Below, one piece after another: positions 16,971 through 20,309 of a stretch of DNA of 20,309 nt. Source of the stretch: Fidelibacterota bacterium UBA1134 (GTDB lineage: Bacteria; Fidelibacterota; Marinisomatia; Marinisomatales; S15-B10); contig DCAL01000082.1 of the NCBI GenBank assembly GCA_002311975.1, positions 323-20,631 of the forward strand. Direction: 5' to 3'. Position 1 is the first letter of the stretch. Every line of letters begins with the position of its first letter. Under the pieces are notes generated by a model. It worked only from the letters and a program-made list of their open reading frames with translations. It did no database searches and was not told where the DNA came from. The position numbers were made by a program, and so were the translations under genes.

Positions 16971-18383
16971 CTACTGAGAGATAAGAAACGCCACCGTCTC
17001 AATATGCGGCGTGTGAGGAAACATGTCCACCATGGCGAGGCGTTCGAGCCGGTATCCAGATTCAGTGAGCACTGCCACGTCCCGCGCCTGCGTCGAGGGA
17101 TTGCATGAGATATAGACGATCTTCTTCGGCTTCATTCGGGCTACGTCGTTTACCAGCTTAGGATGCATCCCGGCCCGGGGAGGATCCAACAGCACGGCGT
17201 CCGGTTTCTCGATCTCTTTGAGAATAGGCGTTACGCGGAAGTATTTATCGAGGTTTGCCTCAAAGAAGCGGCAGTTGGTTACGCAGTTGAAGACGCCGTT
17301 TCGGACCGCGTCTTCCACTGCCGGAGGGATCAACTCGAAACCGTAAACCTGCTTCACGTGAGATGACATGAACAGCGACGTGGAGCCTGTGCCGCAGTAG
17401 AGATCGTACAGAATCTCGTCGCCGGAGAAGTCCGCGAACTGCAGCGCCAGTCCGTACAGTTTCTCCGCCTGCACAGTATTCGTCTGGAAGAAGGAGTTGG
17501 CTGAGATCTCAAAGGTATAGCCTCCCAGTTCCTCGCGGATGTAGGGCGGCCCGTGAAGCGGCACTTCCCACTCGCCGTAGGAAACTCCTGCCTTGCGCCG
17601 AGTAATGTTGTTGACGATGCTGCTGATCTGCTGAACTTCTTTGGTCAATCGGGCCACGATGGGCGAGAGTAAGTCCAGCTCCTCACGGGAGGTCACGAAA
17701 TTCACCATCACCTCCTCCGTCCTCTCCCCCACGCGGATGACGAGATTCCTCAGGAATCCTTTGTGCTTCACGATGTCATACGGCTTCAGCCCCCGCTCCC
17801 GTGCCATCTCCCTGACAATCCCGAGGATGTCGTTGCCCACAGGATTCTGTATCCAGCACTCCTCAATGTCAAGGATCTTGTCGTAACGCCCGGGGACGTG
17901 AAGTCCGAGGGCAAAGCTCCGGTCGGCGCCCTCCTCCTCTTCCGGCAGCACCCAGCGGCGGTTGGAAAACGTGAATTCCATCTTGTTGCGGTAATGGAAG
18001 ATGTTTTCGGCGGGAACCACCTCATCTAATTCTACATCGGGGATGTGTCCAATTCTGCGGTAGATGTCCACAACCTGAGTTTTCTTCTGCTCAATCTGCC
18101 CCTCGTAATCGAAGTCCTGGAACGTACAGCCGCCGCAGGTCGGAAAGTGCTGACATTTCGCCTCCACAGAAGACGGCGATGCCTTGACAATCTCCAGCGA
18201 GACGGCTTCCACATAGCCTCTGCGCTTCTTCGTAATTCGACAGAGAGCCGTCTGCTGCGGAAGGGCATTTTTCACGAAGACGACAAGATCATCCGTGCGC
18301 GCCACCCCTTTGCCACCGAAAGCGAGCGATTCAATGGTCAGTTCGATCTCGTCACCGACTTTCAGATTGATCGGTTCAGGCAC
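16971..18383 (-). CDS. rlmD: RlmD/TrmA-type RNA (uracil-5-)-methyltransferase with TRAM domain and Fe-S cluster
   Basis: 470 aa. It starts with a TRAM domain (about 7-68). A 4Fe-4S cluster is set by C77, C83, C86 and C176. The SAM site is DLYCGTGSTSLF (327-338), with DPPRAGMHPKL (400-410). The nucleophile is C427 in YISCNPSTQARD, and the general base is E462 in PHIETVAFL. All catalytic parts are present. Members methylate uridine at C5 in 23S rRNA (RlmD, RlmCD) or in tRNA; which RNA cannot be decided from sequence alone, so the symbol is provisional. The start is GTG at 18383, backed by a strong AGAAGGAA site 7 bases upstream. It lies 53 bases after the short ALDH gene. Confidence 0.9.
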   Translation of the reverse strand: MPEPINLKVGDEIELTIESLAFGGKGVARTDDLVVFVKNALPQQTALCRITKKRRGYVEAVSLEIVKASPSSVEAKCQHFPTCGGCTFQDFDYEGQIEQKKTQVVDIYRRIGHIPDVELDEVVPAENIFHYRNKMEFTFSNRRWVLPEEEEGADRSFALGLHVPGRYDKILDIEECWIQNPVGNDILGIVREMARERGLKPYDIVKHKGFLRNLVIRVGERTEEVMVNFVTSREELDLLSPIVARLTKEVQQISSIVNNITRRKAGVSYGEWEVPLHGPPYIREELGGYTFEISANSFFQTNTVQAEKLYGLALQFADFSGDEILYDLYCGTGSTSLFMSSHVKQVYGFELIPPAVEDAVRNGVFNCVTNCRFFEANLDKYFRVTPILKEIEKPDAVLLDPPRAGMHPKLVNDVARMKPKKIVYISCNPSTQARDVAVLTESGYRLERLAMVDMFPHTPHIETVAFLISQ

Positions 18384-18390
18384 TGTATGG

Positions 18391-18398
18391 TTCCTTCT
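18391..18398 (-). promoter_or_regulatory. Ribosome binding site fixing the GTG start of the RNA methyltransferase
   Basis: On the minus strand AGAAGGAA is spaced 7 bases from the GTG at 18383, an ideal distance. It supports the GTG start over any ATG further inside the gene, since TRAM-domain residues begin right after. Confidence 0.6.
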
Positions 18399-18436
18399 GT
18401 TGCTCTCTGGAGAAGTGGAATGAGACTCGGGAAAAG

Positions 18437-19300
18437 TTAGACGCCCACAGGATGCCAGGTCGTCTTCAATTCCTGCGTTCTCAGAATGTGGTACGGACCT
18501 TGGGAGGAATCCTTGTGCATATCTTTCTCATTCAGAATAGTGACACGCTTGACATTCACAGCTGATTGCGCTTCAACACTCCTGATTTCGCTTTCATCCT
18601 CGCCGCAGTAGATGATGGCGTCAACATCCATATGCGATGCGAAATGTCCCAGCAGCTCGGAGCGGAATCCTGTCATAATATTGACCACACCCGGCGGAAC
18701 ATCGGAAGAATGGAGCACCTCGGCAAACGTGACGGCACTGAGCGGTTTCGATTGGGAGCTAAGAAGAACACAAGTGTTGCCGCCGATGATCACGGGCGCC
18801 ATGACCGACACAAGCTCCAGCAGTGAAGATGAGTCAAAACAGATCGCGCTCACAACGCCCATAGATTCGGGGACTGTATAGTTGAAGTACGGCATGGCCA
18901 CAGGATTGACACTGCTGAAGATCTGCTGAAATTTGTCGGCCCATCCGGCATAGTAGATCAGCCGATCGACCGCGGCATCCACTTCCTTCCTCGACTGCCT
19001 CTTGGAGCTTCCCTGAAGTGTCAGTTCGTCCACGAACTGTTCGCGCCGCGCCTCCAGCATCTCTGCCACACGATAGAGAATCTGCCCTCTGTTGTAGGCA
19101 GTTCGTCTGCGCCAACGTGGAAACGCCTTGCGGGCTGACGCTACGGCATCCCTGAAGTCTTTGCGCGATCCGCGGCAGACGTTGATTACCTGATCACCGT
19201 CAGGAATACTCCACTCATAGGTTCGGCCCGACTCGCTGCGCGGGAAGCGACCGTTGATGTACAGCTTGTAAGTCTTGCGAATCTCTCTTCTCTTGGCCAT
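18437..19300 (-). CDS. Short aldehyde dehydrogenase-like protein lacking the catalytic half (pseudo-ALDH, ALDH16 C-domain-like)
   Basis: 287 aa, against about 480 for a normal ALDH. The N-terminus shows the usual ALDH start (YKLYINGRFPRSESGRTYEW, 11-30) and the Rossmann region VVSAICF, PVIIGGNTCVLLSSQSKPLS, then PPGVVNIMTGF. The whole catalytic domain with the Cys and the E-L-G-G block is missing. The IPWNFP motif present in the upstream partner is degenerate here (ICFDSSSLLELV). After about 250 the sequence no longer follows ALDH and ends in KTTWHPVGV. The ORF ends at a clean stop with no visible frameshift. It follows the catalytic ALDH after 36 bases, and together they look like a split version of the two-domain ALDH16 proteins. 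It may be a structural partner rather than an enzyme, and could instead be a decaying copy, although the smooth frame argues against that. Confidence 0.75.
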   Translation of the reverse strand: MAKRREIRKTYKLYINGRFPRSESGRTYEWSIPDGDQVINVCRGSRKDFRDAVASARKAFPRWRRRTAYNRGQILYRVAEMLEARREQFVDELTLQGSSKRQSRKEVDAAVDRLIYYAGWADKFQQIFSSVNPVAMPYFNYTVPESMGVVSAICFDSSSLLELVSVMAPVIIGGNTCVLLSSQSKPLSAVTFAEVLHSSDVPPGVVNIMTGFRSELLGHFASHMDVDAIIYCGEDESEIRSVEAQSAVNVKRVTILNEKDMHKDSSQGPYHILRTQELKTTWHPVGV

Positions 19301-19336
19301 CTTTTTACAACATCCTCAGTCGATCCAGCTCGCGTG

Positions 19337-20309
19337 TCAATAGAGCTCCACATAGGGCAGCAGTCCGTGAAGACCTCCCTCGTGCCCGACGCCGCTCTCC
19401 TTGTAGCCGCCGAAGGGCGACGCCGGATCAAACTTGTTGAACGTGTTCGCCCACATAACGCCGGCCCTTATCTCACGAGTAACCTCAAAGAACTTGGACC
19501 CCTTATCCGTCCAGACGCCGCCGGAGAGTCCGTAGGGTGTATTGTTCGCTTTTTCAATAGCCTCCTCCACCGTCCTGAACGTCTGAATGGCAAGGACGGG
19601 ACCGAATATTTCTTCCTGTACGACGCGGTGCGACTGAGAGACGCCCGTGAAAAGCGTCGGTGGATGCCAGAAGCCCTTTTCGGGAAGTAAGCATTCGGGC
19701 TGATAGACTTCGCCTCCCTCATCCTCGCCGATCTTCATATACGTCTTGATCTTATCCAATTGCGCGCGGGAGTTAATGGCGCCGATATCTGTATTCTTGT
19801 CCAGAGGATCGCCCACGATCAAAGTCGCCATACGGTCCTTGAGCTTAGTGATAACCTCGTCAGCCACACTCTCCTCAATATACAGTCTCGACCCCGCACA
19901 GCAGACATGCCCCTGATTAAAGAAAATTCCGGTGATGATTCCTTCCACGGCCTGATCGATGGCGGCATCGGCGAAAATGATATTGGCAGCCTTGCCACCC
20001 AATTCCAACGTATACCTTTTACCGCTGCCGGCCAATGCGCCCTGAATATATTTGCCCACTTCCGTCGATCCCGTGAAGGCGATCTTGTTCAATTTAGGAT
20101 GATTGACGAGATATTTGCCCGTCTCACCTCCGCCGGTGATGATATTCACCACGCCGGCAGGGACTTCCGCCTCCTGCACGATTTGCGCCAGTTTCATGGA
20201 GGTGAGGGGCGTCGTCTCCGCCGGTTTAAGAACGACGGTGTTACCACAGGCCAGCGCCGGTGCAATCTTCCACGCCGCCATCAAAAGCGGGAAATTCCAC
20301 GGAATGATC
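19337..20309 (-). CDS. Aldehyde dehydrogenase family protein, catalytic (N-terminus cut by window end)
   Basis: The frame is open to the window edge; 323 whole codons are visible and the missing N-terminal part lies outside. The visible start IIPWNFPLLMAAWKIAPALA is the ALDH cofactor-binding motif, followed by KPAETTPL, FTGSTEVGK and the general-base block LELGGKAANI. The nucleophile is in FFNQGHVCCAGSRLY, and EEIFGPVLAIQTF and SPFGGYKESGVG complete the C-terminal half. All catalytic residues are present, so an active NAD(P)+-dependent aldehyde oxidation is expected; the substrate is unknown. Co-directional with the short ALDH downstream. Whether a partner such as a sugar aldolase lies upstream cannot be seen here. 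Confidence 0.93.
   Translation of the reverse strand, partial: IIPWNFPLLMAAWKIAPALACGNTVVLKPAETTPLTSMKLAQIVQEAEVPAGVVNIITGGGETGKYLVNHPKLNKIAFTGSTEVGKYIQGALAGSGKRYTLELGGKAANIIFADAAIDQAVEGIITGIFFNQGHVCCAGSRLYIEESVADEVITKLKDRMATLIVGDPLDKNTDIGAINSRAQLDKIKTYMKIGEDEGGEVYQPECLLPEKGFWHPPTLFTGVSQSHRVVQEEIFGPVLAIQTFRTVEEAIEKANNTPYGLSGGVWTDKGSKFFEVTREIRAGVMWANTFNKFDPASPFGGYKESGVGHEGGLHGLLPYVELY

Noticed and set aside
18437..19300. Frameshifted remnant of a full-length ALDH
   Set aside because: The 36 bases between the two ALDH genes cannot hold a missing domain, the upstream gene keeps its own complete C-terminus, and the tail of the short protein is not ALDH-like sequence out of frame.

Overview
This 20.3 kb window is a densely packed bacterial chromosome segment. 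It has fourteen genes I can support, two of them cut by the window ends. Twelve lie on the minus strand in long runs with small gaps or overlaps; only one gene (2874-3749) is clearly on the plus strand. There are no tRNA or rRNA genes, transposases, prophage genes or CRISPR arrays. The best guess for the host is a member of the FCB superphylum (Bacteroidota, Neomarinimicrobiota and relatives). That rests on a DUF4835/PorD-family protein and a DUF2723 multi-spanning glycosyltransferase-like protein, both typical of that group. The phylum is an inference and I cannot narrow it further.

Layout from the left. Positions 1-807 hold the N-terminal part of a TolC-type outer-membrane efflux protein that runs off the window. 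A gene-free stretch (about 850-1332) follows, carrying a 48-bp nested palindrome of the kind dispersed through genomes. Next comes a CCA-adding/poly(A) polymerase-type tRNA nucleotidyltransferase with an HD domain (1333-2793), divergent from the PorD-like gene (2874-3749). The PorD-like gene converges on and overlaps the tail of a large minus-strand cluster. Read in its own direction, that cluster is: K+ channel with RCK domain, separate cyclic-nucleotide-binding protein, valS, DUF4139 protein (ATGA overlap with valS), recG, zinc-ribbon methyltransferase, DUF1844 protein, DUF2723 membrane protein, GT2 glycosyltransferase. Upstream of it lie the rlmD/rumA-type RNA m5U methyltransferase and a pair of aldehyde dehydrogenase genes. 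The first of the pair is catalytically complete but cut by the window edge; the second is a short pseudo-ALDH.

Functionally this is mostly housekeeping (tRNA maturation, valine charging, RNA methylation, fork repair) mixed with envelope functions (efflux, T9SS-associated protein, surface glycosylation). The points most worth a second look are four. The split two-gene ALDH arrangement resembles the two-domain ALDH16 proteins. The K+ channel is followed by a stand-alone cNMP-binding protein. The glycosylation genes (DUF2723 + GT2, perhaps with the methyltransferase) lie tail-to-tail with the PorD-like gene. The nested palindromic repeat sits upstream of the tolC-like gene. I see no convincing evidence of a wholly new system.
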